A stretch of DNA of 64,000 nucleotides from Frigidibacter sp. RF13 (GCF_026626305.1 NZ_JAPNUE010000001.1:248001-312000), one strand, 5' to 3'. Counted from the stretch's first letter, positions 7,825-17,254 are shown. Made by a program: numbers and translations. Notes: a model not told the origin generated them from the sequence alone.

Positions 7825-10458
7825 TCAACCCTTATCCATGATCCGCAGGACGAGGGTCTTGCCCTTCTTCACATAGCGTAACTCGGTGTCGCCGATTGCG
7901 GCGACCTGGCCGCCGTCTAGCCGGTCGCCGACCTTGACCTTCACATAGCGCCCGCTCGGCAGGCGAACGAGGGCGCGCCTCGCCGCTGACGAGCCATAGA
8001 CCCCGATCAGGTTGATGTCGCCGAGGTCGATGGCATTTGCGAAGGTGGATTTCTTGGCAACCGTCCGTGTCGTCGGCAGTGTGGCGATGCCCTCGGTGAG
8101 TTCCGGCTCGTCAATATCTTCTGTAGCGGGTGCACTTGCCGGTTCGGGTTCCGCGCTGGCCTGCGCTTCCGCCAGCGCCGCCTCGACCGCGCCGGAATCG
8201 ACCGAGGCCGGGGCAGGAGTGGCCGCTGCCAGCCGGGCCGCTGCCGCAGCAGACACGGCGGCGGCGCTGCGCTGCGCGGGTTTGCGGGAGCTGGTGACGG
8301 CCAGCGGGCTGGCTGACTCCAGCGCCCGTTCTGCCGCTTCGGCCTCGGCCCGTGCCGCTGACGCGGCAGCCTCGGCTATTGCCTCGTCGGCGTTGCGCTT
8401 GGCTTCGGCGGCTGCAACGATCTTGTCAGGGCGCGCGGAGGGTCTCCGGGCGGCATGGCGCGGATCGACGGGCGGAGAGAGTGGCGGCAGGGTGGTCTGG
8501 TCGCCGGGCGCAGGCGATGCATCCGGCGCGTTCTCGGGCGCGGCTGGCGGTGTCGTCTCCACGGGTGGCGCGGGTACGACGAGCGTGGCGGGACGACCGC
8601 GCGGCGCCTTGCCGACCACGCGCGGATCAGGCGGCGCGACGGTTTCGGGCGCCTCGGCCGGGTCTGCCGACGATTCGGTCGGCGTCTCGGCGTCAGGCGT
8701 GGGTTGCGGCTGAGCGGCGGCAATGACGCTTTCGGGCCGTGCAGTCGGCAGACGGGGCGGGCGCCCGGCGAAGAGCGTGAAGCCGCCGGGTGTCGTTACA
8801 CCATCGGGCGTCGCGATGATGCTGCCATCGGCAGCATAACGCAGCAGCGTGCCGAAGGGCGGCGGTGCGGGTTGCGGCGGCAGGGCCGGATCGCTCGCGG
8901 GCAGGGCGTCCGCGCCAGCCGGGTCGGCCTTGGCGCGCGCGACGGACGTGTCTGCGCCAAGATCTGCGGACCCGCTCGTGTCGGCAGCGCCGCTTGCCGT
9001 CGGTGCCGGGGCGGCGTCGCTGATCGTCGGTGTGGGCAAATCTGGCACCGCACGCGGCACGGGCGCCGGGGTGGGGTCGGCACCGGTCGTCACAGCCGGG
9101 AACGTGGATGACTCAGAGCCAGTGGCGGTCACGGTTTCCGGGGCGGCGGCGGTTTCGACGACAACCGGCTCGCGCAGGAAAAGCGCCCAGGCGCCGAGGG
9201 CGGTCACCGCCACCGCCGCGGCCAGTCCGGCGGGCAGTGCCCAGGTGGGAAGACCCGCGCGCAAACCGCTGGGGCGCGTAGCGGTCAGCCCCAGATCGGC
9301 GGTGCTGCCGCCGCGCTTTTCGACCACGAGCCGCGCAACCCGTGCCGTCGAACTCTCGGCCTCCGGCAGGGATGCGGCTCCGCCGAGCCGTGGCACGATC
9401 GTCGCAAGGCGGCTTCCCGCCTCGCCCTGCGGCTTACCACCTGCCTCACCGTGATCGCGCTGGCTGTGGAAGGTGGGTATCATCGTCGCAGGTTGCCCGA
9501 CGGTGTCCTCATCGTCTTCCGTTTCTGCGTCGTCCTCAGCTAGCGCCGGATCAGCGCCGTCATCAGACGGGTCGGGGGCAGGCACGATATTTGCGATCGG
9601 AGACATCTCCGCCAGCAGCGGCTCGTCGACCGTTGCTGGTTCGACAGGCGGAACGGTTTCCGGCGGCGGGGCAGCCGTCTCGTGCTCTTCGTCCTCCATG
9701 ACCGCAATGAAGGGTGCCTCGTCCTCTACCGGATCGGTGGCAGCCCCGTCAGCAGTCTCGGCCTTGATGTCGGCGCGCGGATCAGTCTCGGAGGCGCCTG
9801 TTTCGACGGTGGTCGCCTCTTCGCTCACCCTTTCGGCCGGAGTTCCGGCTTCCGGAGCCTCTGCGGGCAGCGCCTCCGGATCGATCTCGGGTGGGCTGGC
9901 ATCCGATGGCAGATCGGCAACCACGCGCACCGGATCCTGATCGCGGTCAAGCCGGATGCCGTCTGCAAGATAGTTCGACACAACGGAAGTAGGGCCGAAG
10001 AACGGCTCCCCCGCGAACCGGTCGGGCTCGGGTGCCGCCACGAAAGCCACCGGGTTGAAACCGTTTGCATCCGCAAAAGCCTCGGCCTCATCCAGCGTCA
10101 CGCCAGCAACGACCGCAACACGGGCACGGTTGCCCGAGCGCGAGAAATCGAACACCAGTTCGCTCAGCGGATAGGGCGTGCGTCCATCGAGCGCCGCGCG
10201 GATCTCGGCGCGCCGGGTCGCCTGATCGGGGCCGGTAACTTGGCATTCGAAGTAGAGGATCTGCGAATTGGGCAGGATGAGTTTCGAGGTGAAGCCTTCG
10301 GGCGCGCGCTTCTGCGCTATCTCCCTGAGCATTGCCAGCCGGGCGTCGAAATCCTCGGCATCAAAGGCGGCCTCGCCCAGCCGGACCCAGCCGTCCGGGC
10401 CGCGTTCCAGAAGCGAAACGGCCTCGTTCGTCAGCTCGAGAGCGAAACGTGGTTTCAT
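7825..10458 (-). CDS. Membrane protein fusing a PilM/GspL-like and a GspC/PilP-like domain
   Basis: 877 residues from the ATG at 10458; a GTG nine bases earlier is also in frame. Residues 1-185 resemble the actin-like N-terminal part of PilM/GspL (LELTNEAVSLLERG, KLILPNSQILYFE, RAALDGRTPYPLSELVFD). A low-complexity acidic stretch follows, then one transmembrane helix near 405-428 and about 370 residues of Pro/Ala/Thr-rich linker. The last ~75 residues (IDLGDINLIGVYGSSAARRALVRLPSG, VKVGDRLDGGQVAAIG) look like the periplasmic homology region of GspC/PilP. Cytoplasmic head, single span and periplasmic tail would link inner and outer envelope. No other secretion or pilus gene is near. The domain assignment is by eye; the function is unknown. 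Confidence 0.6.
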   Translation of the reverse strand: MKPRFALELTNEAVSLLERGPDGWVRLGEAAFDAEDFDARLAMLREIAQKRAPEGFTSKLILPNSQILYFECQVTGPDQATRRAEIRAALDGRTPYPLSELVFDFSRSGNRARVAVVAGVTLDEAEAFADANGFNPVAFVAAPEPDRFAGEPFFGPTSVVSNYLADGIRLDRDQDPVRVVADLPSDASPPEIDPEALPAEAPEAGTPAERVSEEATTVETGASETDPRADIKAETADGAATDPVEDEAPFIAVMEDEEHETAAPPPETVPPVEPATVDEPLLAEMSPIANIVPAPDPSDDGADPALAEDDAETEDDEDTVGQPATMIPTFHSQRDHGEAGGKPQGEAGSRLATIVPRLGGAASLPEAESSTARVARLVVEKRGGSTADLGLTATRPSGLRAGLPTWALPAGLAAAVAVTALGAWALFLREPVVVETAAAPETVTATGSESSTFPAVTTGADPTPAPVPRAVPDLPTPTISDAAPAPTASGAADTSGSADLGADTSVARAKADPAGADALPASDPALPPQPAPPPFGTLLRYAADGSIIATPDGVTTPGGFTLFAGRPPRLPTARPESVIAAAQPQPTPDAETPTESSADPAEAPETVAPPDPRVVGKAPRGRPATLVVPAPPVETTPPAAPENAPDASPAPGDQTTLPPLSPPVDPRHAARRPSARPDKIVAAAEAKRNADEAIAEAAASAARAEAEAAERALESASPLAVTSSRKPAQRSAAAVSAAAAARLAAATPAPASVDSGAVEAALAEAQASAEPEPASAPATEDIDEPELTEGIATLPTTRTVAKKSTFANAIDLGDINLIGVYGSSAARRALVRLPSGRYVKVKVGDRLDGGQVAAIGDTELRYVKKGKTLVLRIMDKG

Positions 10459-10617
10459 TGCCCGCACTTAACATGGCGAGGGCAGCCACCCCAGCAACCC
10501 TTTCCTCACCATCGGTCCTAGAGCAGAAATTCGCCTATTGGAAGATCAAGCGCCAAGGAAAGGCTTGCGGCAGACGTCATACATCCGAAAGTTGACGCGC
10601 ATCTTTGGAGGATTCCC

Positions 10618-11304
10618 ATGCGTATGATGACCGCCCTCGCCACTGTCGCCTGCCTGGCGACCCCGCTTCTGGCCGAGGAGCAGAGACCGATGATCACCGT
10701 GACCGGCGAAGGCTCGGTCAAGGTCTCGCCCGATATGGCGACGATCTCGCTTGGCGTGATGGTCAACGGCGAGACGGCAAAGGCCGCGCTTGACGCGAAC
10801 AGCACCGCCCTTGCCACCGTGATCGATCAGCTGAAGGCGGCCGGTATCGCCGACAAGGACATCCAGACCTCGAACCTGTCGCTGGGGCCGGTCTACGATT
10901 ATTCGTCCCTGAGCGGGGTGCAGAAAGTCACCGGTTATTCTGCCTCGAACATGGTGACGGTTCAGGTGCGCGATATCTCGACCGTGGGCGCGGTGCTGGA
11001 TGCATCGGTGACCGACGGCGCCAACACTTTGAACGGCATCACCTTCGGCCTGCAGGAACCATCGCCGCGGCTGGATGAAGCGCGCGCCGAGGCAGTCGCC
11101 GAGGCCCGGCGCAAGGCGGAGTTGCTGGCGGCGGCGGCGGGCGCAAGCCTTGGCCCGATCATCTCGATCAGCGAAACCGGCGGGTACATGCCGCCGGTCC
11201 CGATGGCCGGCATGGCGTTCGAGAAATCCGACGCGGTACCGATCCAGGCCGGGCAACTGGCGATCACTGCGGCGGTTTCGGTGACCTACGCGCTTGGCGA
11301 GTGA
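10618..11304 (+). CDS. SIMPL-domain (DUF541) periplasmic protein
   Basis: 228 residues with a signal peptide (cleavage near LLAEEQ) and a full SIMPL/DUF541 domain: ITVTGEGSVKVSPDMATISLGV at the start and the repeated YSASNMVTVQVRDISTVGAVLDAS and AEARRKAELLAAAAG motifs. Family members are exported proteins of ill-defined role, related to BP26/OMP28 of Brucella and to E. coli YggE. GGAGG lies seven bases before the ATG. The gene stands alone and ends at a strong hairpin shared with the convergent metY-like gene. Confidence 0.9.
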   Translation: MRMMTALATVACLATPLLAEEQRPMITVTGEGSVKVSPDMATISLGVMVNGETAKAALDANSTALATVIDQLKAAGIADKDIQTSNLSLGPVYDYSSLSGVQKVTGYSASNMVTVQVRDISTVGAVLDASVTDGANTLNGITFGLQEPSPRLDEARAEAVAEARRKAELLAAAAGASLGPIISISETGGYMPPVPMAGMAFEKSDAVPIQAGQLAITAAVSVTYALGE

Positions 11305-11314
11305 CAGGTGAGTA

Positions 11315-11338
11315 GGGGCGCCGGGTGACCGGCGCCCC
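11315..11338. terminator. Perfect GC hairpin between convergent genes
   Basis: GGGGCGCCGG (11315-11324) and CCGGCGCCCC (11329-11338) are exact complements with a GTGA tetraloop, placed between the ends of the SIMPL and metY-like genes. A T-run is missing on both sides, but position and strength suggest a bidirectional terminator. Confidence 0.65.
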
Positions 11339-11344
11339 GTCTGA

Positions 11345-12631
11345 TCAGGCAGTTGCCTTCGCCAGTGCCTGATCGAGGTCGGCGATGATGTCGTCCGCAT
11401 CCTCGATCCCAATCGATACACGCACCACATTTGGCGCTGCACCCGCCGCGACCTGCTGCTCTGGCGTAAGCTGGCGGTGGGTCGTGGAGGCGGAATGGAT
11501 GACGAGCGAGCGGGTGTCGCCGAGGTTCGCGACATGGCTGAAGAGCGCGAGATTGTCGACGAGCTTCACGCAAGCCTCATAGCCACCCTTGACCGCGAAG
11601 GTGAAAAGCGCGCCGGCGCCCTTGGGGGTGATCTTCTTCGCCCGCTTGTGATAGGGTGACGATTTCAGGCCCGCATAGGTGACGAACTCAACGCGCGGAT
11701 CTTTCTCAAGCCATTCCGCCACTTTCTGTGCGTTCTTCACATGGCGTTCCATGCGCAGTGACAGGGTCTCGATCCCCAGAAGCGTGTAATGCGCGCCTTG
11801 CGGGTTCATCGTCATGCCAAGGTCGCGCAAGCCGACGGCAATCGAATGGAAAGTAAAGGCAAGGCCGCCGAGCGTCGGGTGGAAGGTCAGGCCGTGATAA
11901 GCGGGCTCGGGCTGGCTGAGCGAAGGGAACTTGTCCGAGGCCGACCAGTCGAACTTGCCCGAATCCACAACCACGCCACCGGTGACCGTGCCGTTGCCGG
12001 TCAGATATTTGGTTGCCGAATGAACGACGAGAGTCGCGCCATGCTCGATCGGGCGGCAAAGCCAGGGGGTGGCGGTGGTATTGTCGACGATTAGGGGGAT
12101 GCCCTTCTGATCCGCGATCTTCGCAAGTGCGGGAATGTCGGTGACATATCCGCCGGGGTTGGCGATCGTTTCACAGAAGATCGCGCGGGTGTTCTTGTCG
12201 CAGGCCTTGCGGACGGCGGCGAGGTCGTCGGTGTCGACGAACTTGGCCGACCAGCCGAAGCGTTTGATTGTCTGGCTGAACTGGGTGATCGTCCCGCCGT
12301 AAAGCCTTGAAGAGGCAACGATATTCTTGCCCGGGCCCATGAGCGGGAAGAGCGCCATGATCTGCGCCGCATGGCCCGAAGAACAGCAGATCGCGCCCGC
12401 GCCGCCTTCCAGCGCGCAGACCCGCTCGGCCAGTGCCGAGACGGTGGGGTTGGTCAGGCGGGAATAGATATAGCCCACCTCTTGCAGGTTGAAGAGCCGC
12501 GCCGCGTGGTCCGCGTCTTTGAAGACATAGGCGGTCGTCTGGTAGATCGGCACCTGCCGAGCGCCGGTGGCCGGATCTGGCTTGTTACCCGCATGAACCT
12601 GCAACGTATCGAACCCGTAGGTCTTGGACAT
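11345..12631 (-). CDS. metY: O-acetylhomoserine sulfhydrylase (aminocarboxypropyltransferase)
   Basis: 428 residues from the ATG at 12631, which has AGGAGG at good spacing; the frame stays open further upstream but that part is non-coding in character. This Cys/Met-metabolism PLP enzyme joins O-acetyl-L-homoserine and sulfide to homocysteine in direct sulfhydrylation. The start FDTLQVHAGNKPDPATGARQ, the insert typical of MetY rather than MetB, and the PLP-lysine region HSATKYLTGNGTVTGG (Lys near 209) support the call. It follows the soeABC-like operon on the same strand after 70 bases, so read-through is possible and would group two sulfur genes. Confidence 0.92.
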   Translation of the reverse strand: MSKTYGFDTLQVHAGNKPDPATGARQVPIYQTTAYVFKDADHAARLFNLQEVGYIYSRLTNPTVSALAERVCALEGGAGAICCSSGHAAQIMALFPLMGPGKNIVASSRLYGGTITQFSQTIKRFGWSAKFVDTDDLAAVRKACDKNTRAIFCETIANPGGYVTDIPALAKIADQKGIPLIVDNTTATPWLCRPIEHGATLVVHSATKYLTGNGTVTGGVVVDSGKFDWSASDKFPSLSQPEPAYHGLTFHPTLGGLAFTFHSIAVGLRDLGMTMNPQGAHYTLLGIETLSLRMERHVKNAQKVAEWLEKDPRVEFVTYAGLKSSPYHKRAKKITPKGAGALFTFAVKGGYEACVKLVDNLALFSHVANLGDTRSLVIHSASTTHRQLTPEQQVAAGAAPNVVRVSIGIEDADDIIADLDQALAKATA

Positions 12632-12701
12632 CTGCCCCTCCTGTGAACTTTCGGATTGGACGTTAGGGGAAGGTTCCCGCTGCGGCAACTGGCCTTCGCA
12701 T

Positions 12702-13571
12702 TCAGCCGGGCGCACGGCCGTAATAGTGGCCGACGACATGTTCTGCCTCGGCGAAGAACAACCAACGTTGCACCATGGCCCCGGCGAGATGGCAGGCGAA
12801 GGCCGGAAGGGCGGCGACGGGCCCGGCGGGGAGGGCAAACAGCAGCGCGGCGGGCAGGAGGCAGGCCAGAACGATTGCGATCAGCCTGAGCTTTCGCGCG
12901 TGCTTGCGGCCGACCTGATGGATCATTTCCTTGGTCACGTAGCTTTGCGCAGTATGGGCGGCAAAGGGGCGGACCTCGCCGGGAAGGCCGGTTGCGGCAT
13001 TGGGCGTCGATCCGGCCGTTGCAAAACGGTCGTCGCCGAGGCGCCAGGCCAGAAGCATCGCGGCCGCGAGCACGAGGCAGGCAAGTCCTGCGGCCCAGCC
13101 CCAGCCCGAAAGGATTGCCCCGCCTGTCAGGGCGAAGGCCGCATAGGTCAGGGGCGTTGTCCAATGGTTCCAGCGCGGTACCGTTCGCAACTGCGCATAG
13201 ATCATCGCAGTCGCAAGCACCGTCGCCGCCGCCAGCGCCGCCCCGGCCAGGCCCACAAGGTCCGGCCCGCCACCGCCCATCCGCTCCAGCGCCGCAAATG
13301 CACTCAGGATCAGCGTTGCGCTCGAGAACCAGGCCTCGCGCGACAACCAGCTTGTCCGCCACTGGCTGAAGGCGCGCCACGCCCGCCCGGGATTGCCGAG
13401 ATGGAAGGTCGATGCCAGAAGGCCCGCGACCGCGAGCGCGCCGCCTACGGCGTAAGCCACAAGGGCGCCAAGCCCGGTCCCTCCCGCGAGGCCAAGGTTC
13501 AGCAGAAAGAGAAAGCCGAAGCCAGCGCCGGACAGGGTGGTAAAGACAATGACCGAAGGCGCGGGATGCAT
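12702..13571 (-). CDS. soeC: DmsC-family membrane anchor of a molybdoenzyme (SoeC-like)
   Basis: 289 residues with about eight membrane helices, starting MHPAPSVIVFTTLSGAGFGFLFLLNL and carrying the DmsC-type stretch STFHLGNPGRAWRAFSQW and SWLSREAW. DmsC proteins hold the catalytic pair at the inner membrane and pass electrons to or from quinone. It overlaps the iron-sulfur subunit gene by one base and is the last gene of the three-gene operon. The soeC symbol rests on the operon and on the cytoplasmic large subunit; a DMSO-reductase-like role is the alternative. Confidence 0.7.
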   Translation of the reverse strand: MHPAPSVIVFTTLSGAGFGFLFLLNLGLAGGTGLGALVAYAVGGALAVAGLLASTFHLGNPGRAWRAFSQWRTSWLSREAWFSSATLILSAFAALERMGGGGPDLVGLAGAALAAATVLATAMIYAQLRTVPRWNHWTTPLTYAAFALTGGAILSGWGWAAGLACLVLAAAMLLAWRLGDDRFATAGSTPNAATGLPGEVRPFAAHTAQSYVTKEMIHQVGRKHARKLRLIAIVLACLLPAALLFALPAGPVAALPAFACHLAGAMVQRWLFFAEAEHVVGHYYGRAPG

Positions 13572-14305
13572 CAGAACCTCTCCAACAGCCGGTCGAGCCA
13601 GCCCGCGAATCCGGTTGCCTCGATTTGTGGCAGGGGCGCGAGCGCAGGCCGCTCGGACGTGCCCTTCGGGCGCGGCGGCAGATAGCGGTTGACCGGCTTC
13701 GTACCAAGGTCGGGCATCAGTTCGAAGCCACCCCGCGCGGCGACAAGCTGGCTGACCGCGCTGTCGGGATCGCCGAGATCGCCGAAATGCCGCGCACCAG
13801 TCGGGCAGGTACGGACACAGGCCGGCACGCGATCTTCCTCGGGAAGGTTGTCATTGTAGATCCGGTCGACGCACAGCGTGCATTTCTTCATCACGCCCGC
13901 TTGGGCATCCAGTTCGCGCGCGCCATAGGGGCAGGCCCAGGCGCAGAGGCCGCAGCCGATGCAGGCATCCTCGTTCACCAGAACGATCCCGTCCTCGGCC
14001 CGTTTGTAGGAGGCGCCGGTCGGGCAGACGGTCACGCAGGGCGCGTCCTCGCAATGCAGGCACGACCGGGGGAAGTTCACAATCTCTGCCGCTCCCTCGG
14101 CAGGGGTGACCTCATAGCTGTGGACGCGGTTGAGGAACGTTCCGCACGGGTCAGACCCATATGCGTCATTGTCCGATAGTGGTGCGCCATAACCCTGATC
14201 ATTCCAGCCTTTGCAGGCAGTCACGCAGGCATGGCAGCCCACGCAAGTGTCAAGATCGATGACGAGGCCAAGTTTCTTGGCGGAGGGGGGTGGAAGGGCT
14301 GTCAC
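13571..14305 (-). CDS. soeB: 4Fe-4S electron-transfer subunit (SoeB/DmsB-like)
   Basis: 244 residues from a GTG overlapping the end of the large-subunit gene (GTGA). Four ferredoxin-type cysteine clusters are visible: CVGCHACVTACKGWN, CLHCEDAPCVTVCP, CIGCGLCAWACPYGA and CTLCVDRI...CVRTCPTGA. This is the four-cluster NrfC/DmsB/PsrB architecture that wires a molybdenum active site to a membrane quinone site. No signal peptide, in line with a cytoplasmic enzyme. Confidence 0.85.
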   Translation of the reverse strand: MTALPPPSAKKLGLVIDLDTCVGCHACVTACKGWNDQGYGAPLSDNDAYGSDPCGTFLNRVHSYEVTPAEGAAEIVNFPRSCLHCEDAPCVTVCPTGASYKRAEDGIVLVNEDACIGCGLCAWACPYGARELDAQAGVMKKCTLCVDRIYNDNLPEEDRVPACVRTCPTGARHFGDLGDPDSAVSQLVAARGGFELMPDLGTKPVNRYLPPRPKGTSERPALAPLPQIEATGFAGWLDRLLERF

Positions 14306-17091
14306 GGGCGGCTCCGCTTGGGTTTATCCACGGGCGAGCCAATGGGGGCAAATACTGGTTGGGCCTCGGCGGGGGGCGGGCACTTATCGACCCGGACGCG
14401 CAGGTCGAACCAGGCAGCCTGGCCGGTCACAGGGTCGGAATTCGACCAGCGGCGGCCATCGCCGCGATCGGGCAGCAGTTCGTCGATCAAATGGTTGAGC
14501 AAGAAGCCCTTTGTCGCCTCAGGCGCCTCTTCGGACAATCCCCAGGCACCTTTCCGCTTGCCGATGGCATTCCAGGTCCAGACGGTCTTTTCGTTCAAGG
14601 CCGCCATATGCGCGACCGGTACCGTGATTTCGCCGGACGGTGACGTGACACGCGCCCAATCGCCATCCTTGAATTCCTGCGCCTGCCAGACCTTCGTCGG
14701 CAGATAAAGCGGATTGTGGCCGTGGATCTGCCTCAGCCAGGCATTCTGGCTGCCCCAGGAATGGTACATGGCCATCGGCCGCTGGGTGATCGCATGCAGG
14801 GGAAAGTCGGACCCGGCCGCGGCACCAAGAGGGGGATACCAGATTGGCAGCGGGTTCATCGTGGCGCGGATCCGGTCGCGCAGATGCTCGGGGGGCTGGC
14901 GTTCATGGTAACCCTCGGCGGCAAGCTGGAAGCGCCGCATCGGCTCGCAATAAAGCTGGAAGAGATAGGGCTGCGGCTGGTCGTAGAAGCCCATGGTCAC
15001 GGCCCAGTCCTGATAGGCCTTGTTCCAGGGTTTGAAGAAACGCGCCTCTTCCGGCACTTCGGCAGCGTAGAAGCCGCCATTGGCGATATAGGCGTTGAGT
15101 TGATTGGGGTTCGGTGCGCCTCGTCCGACGGCATCGCCGTTGCCCCGCCAGCCGATCAATGGCCCGACGCCGGGGCGGCGTTCGTGGCGGACGATATAGT
15201 CGGCATAGTCACGGTATTTCGGTCGGCCTTCGTCGGTCACGAAGCCGGGCAGGCCAAGCCGGCCCGCCAGATCGATCAGAACCGACTGGAAGCCGCGCAC
15301 ATCACGGTCGGGTTCCGTCACCGGCCAGCGGATTGCATCGGCGGCATGATCGGCCTCGCAAATCGGCCGGTCGAGAAGCGAAATGCAATCGTGACGTTCC
15401 AGATAGGTCGTATCGGGCAGAACGAGATCGGCATAGGCGACCATCTCGGAGGCATAGGCATCGGAATAGATGATGCGCGGGATCTTGTATTCGCCATTGC
15501 CGTCCTTCGCCGTCAGCATGGCCATGGTCTCGGCCGTGTTCATCGACGAATTCCAGGCCATGTTGGCCATGTAGAGCATCAGCGTGTCGATCGGATAGGG
15601 ATCGCCCGCCACGGCGTTCGAGATGACCATGTGCATCATGCCGTGGCAGGACAGCGGATTTTCCCAGGTGAAGCCCTTGTCGATGCGGGCGGGCGTCTGG
15701 TCGTCGAGCTTCAACGCCAGATGTTCGGGGCCCTGCGGAAAACCCAGATGCGGTCCGTCCAGCGGGCGGCCGGGCATGAAATAGCTGTGGGGCGTCGGAT
15801 GGGCGTGCGCGGGCTTGGGGTAGGGCGGCTTGAAGCGGAAGCCGCCGGGCACCTCGACCGACCCCAGAAGGATCTGCAGGATATGCAGCGCGCGCGCGGT
15901 CTGGAAGCCGTTCGCATGAGCCGAAAGCCCCCGCATCGCATGGAAGCTGACTGGGCGGCCGACCATCCTGTCATGGCGCTCGCCGCGGAAATCGGTCCAG
16001 GGCTGGTCAAGGGCGACGGAATGGTTGAAGGCCGCGTCGGCGATCTCGGCCGCGAGCGCGCGGATGCGCGCGGGGGAAAGGCCGCAGCGGTCGGCCACGG
16101 CTTCCGGGGCGAACTCATCCGCAAGATAGCGCTCGGCCAGATGTTGAAAGACGGTTCGGCAACCTTTCCAGCAGGCGCCAAGGTCGGGACGGACGCCTGG
16201 CTGATCGTAGGGGGCGGGCTGGCCGGTGGCGCGGTCGATAACGATGGGCTTGCCCAGTTCGTCGCGGATCAGAAGGCCCTTTTCCTCGCCTTCGGTCTCG
16301 TCGATCAGGCAGGGGGCATTGGTGTAGCGGGCGAGGTAGTCGAGGTCGATCTTGCCTGCGACGAGCAACTCGTGGATCAGCGCCAGGATCAGAAGCCCGT
16401 CGGTGCCGGGCGTGATCCCGTACCAGTCGTCGGCAACACCATTATAGCCCGTGCGAACCGGATTGATTGCGATCATCCGGCCGCCTTGCGCCTTCAGCTT
16501 GCCGATGCCGATCTTGATTGGATTGCTGTCATGATCCTCGGCGACGCCGAACAGCACATAGAGCCGCGTTCGGTCCCAGTCTGTCTGCCCGAACTCCCAG
16601 AAGGCGCCGCCCATCGTGTAGATGCCTGCCGCCGCCATGTTGACCGAACAGAAGCCGCCGTGGGCGGCATAATTCGGCGTACCGAAATTCTGCGCCCAGA
16701 AGCTGGTGAAGCTCTGGCTCTGGTCGCGGCCGGTGAAGAAGGCGAGCTTTTCCGGCGCCGTGGCACGCAAGGGCCCGAGCCATTGCACGGCGAGACCGAG
16801 CGCCTCGTCCCAGGAAATCTCCTCGAAGGCCCCCGATCCTCGGGGGCCCACGCGTCGTAATGGTGCCCGCAACCGCGAGGGCGCGGTGACCTGCATGATG
16901 CCGGAGGCGCCCTTGGCGCAAAGGACGCCCCGGTTGACCGGGTGATCGCGGTTGCCTTCGATGTAGGAAACCTTGCCTGACTTCAGATGCACATTGATCC
17001 CGCAGCGGCAGGCGCACATGTAGCAGGTGGTCTGCCGCATCTCGTCGGAGACCTTGGGCGATCTGTCCAGTTCCGGTTCGCGCAGAATCAT
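14302..17091 (-). CDS. soeA: Molybdopterin oxidoreductase catalytic subunit (SoeA-like)
   Basis: 929 residues from the ATG at 17091; in-frame ATG at 17103 and TTG at 17145 are alternatives. A 4Fe-4S site (TTCYMCACRCG with a later VLCAKG) begins within 25 residues of the start, so there is no twin-arginine signal and the enzyme should be cytoplasmic. A cysteine in AHGGFCSVNMAA is at the place of the molybdenum ligand in PsrA/PhsA-type enzymes. A cytoplasmic large subunit with DmsB- and DmsC-like partners matches SoeABC, which oxidises sulfite to sulfate and feeds the quinone pool. Thiosulfate, polysulfide or another oxyanion cannot be excluded. No dedicated chaperone gene is adjacent. Confidence 0.72.
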   Translation of the reverse strand: MILREPELDRSPKVSDEMRQTTCYMCACRCGINVHLKSGKVSYIEGNRDHPVNRGVLCAKGASGIMQVTAPSRLRAPLRRVGPRGSGAFEEISWDEALGLAVQWLGPLRATAPEKLAFFTGRDQSQSFTSFWAQNFGTPNYAAHGGFCSVNMAAAGIYTMGGAFWEFGQTDWDRTRLYVLFGVAEDHDSNPIKIGIGKLKAQGGRMIAINPVRTGYNGVADDWYGITPGTDGLLILALIHELLVAGKIDLDYLARYTNAPCLIDETEGEEKGLLIRDELGKPIVIDRATGQPAPYDQPGVRPDLGACWKGCRTVFQHLAERYLADEFAPEAVADRCGLSPARIRALAAEIADAAFNHSVALDQPWTDFRGERHDRMVGRPVSFHAMRGLSAHANGFQTARALHILQILLGSVEVPGGFRFKPPYPKPAHAHPTPHSYFMPGRPLDGPHLGFPQGPEHLALKLDDQTPARIDKGFTWENPLSCHGMMHMVISNAVAGDPYPIDTLMLYMANMAWNSSMNTAETMAMLTAKDGNGEYKIPRIIYSDAYASEMVAYADLVLPDTTYLERHDCISLLDRPICEADHAADAIRWPVTEPDRDVRGFQSVLIDLAGRLGLPGFVTDEGRPKYRDYADYIVRHERRPGVGPLIGWRGNGDAVGRGAPNPNQLNAYIANGGFYAAEVPEEARFFKPWNKAYQDWAVTMGFYDQPQPYLFQLYCEPMRRFQLAAEGYHERQPPEHLRDRIRATMNPLPIWYPPLGAAAGSDFPLHAITQRPMAMYHSWGSQNAWLRQIHGHNPLYLPTKVWQAQEFKDGDWARVTSPSGEITVPVAHMAALNEKTVWTWNAIGKRKGAWGLSEEAPEATKGFLLNHLIDELLPDRGDGRRWSNSDPVTGQAAWFDLRVRVDKCPPPAEAQPVFAPIGSPVDKPKRSRP

Positions 17092-17100
17092 GCCTGTCCC

Positions 17101-17119
17101 CATCCGCCTCAAGCGGATG
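17101..17119. promoter_or_regulatory. Perfect inverted repeat at the translation start of the SoeA-like gene
   Basis: CATCCGC (17101-17107) and GCGGATG (17113-17119) pair exactly around CTCAA. In the minus-strand mRNA the loop carries the GAGG of a possible ribosome-binding site and one arm includes the alternative start at 17103, so the stem could limit translation. It could also be an operator. Confidence 0.4.
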
Positions 17120-17254
17120 TTCGGCGGGGCGGGGACGCATTGCAATCCAATGGTTATGTCTGGACCAATCGGTCGTTCGCCGAACCTTGCGGCTTTCCTC
17201 GCTGGGGTTGCCCGGCGAAGAGCTCCACAAAGCGCGATGAGCCGCCCCTTCCGG

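Noticed and set aside
12632..12701. Possible SAM riboswitch before the metY-like gene
   Set aside because: Only 70 bases are available and I could not find the SAM-II or SAM/SAH conserved blocks; a covariance-model search would settle it.
14716..16860. 714-codon open frame antisense to the SoeA-like gene
   Set aside because: Covers only the catalytic subunit gene on the opposite strand and shows no domain.
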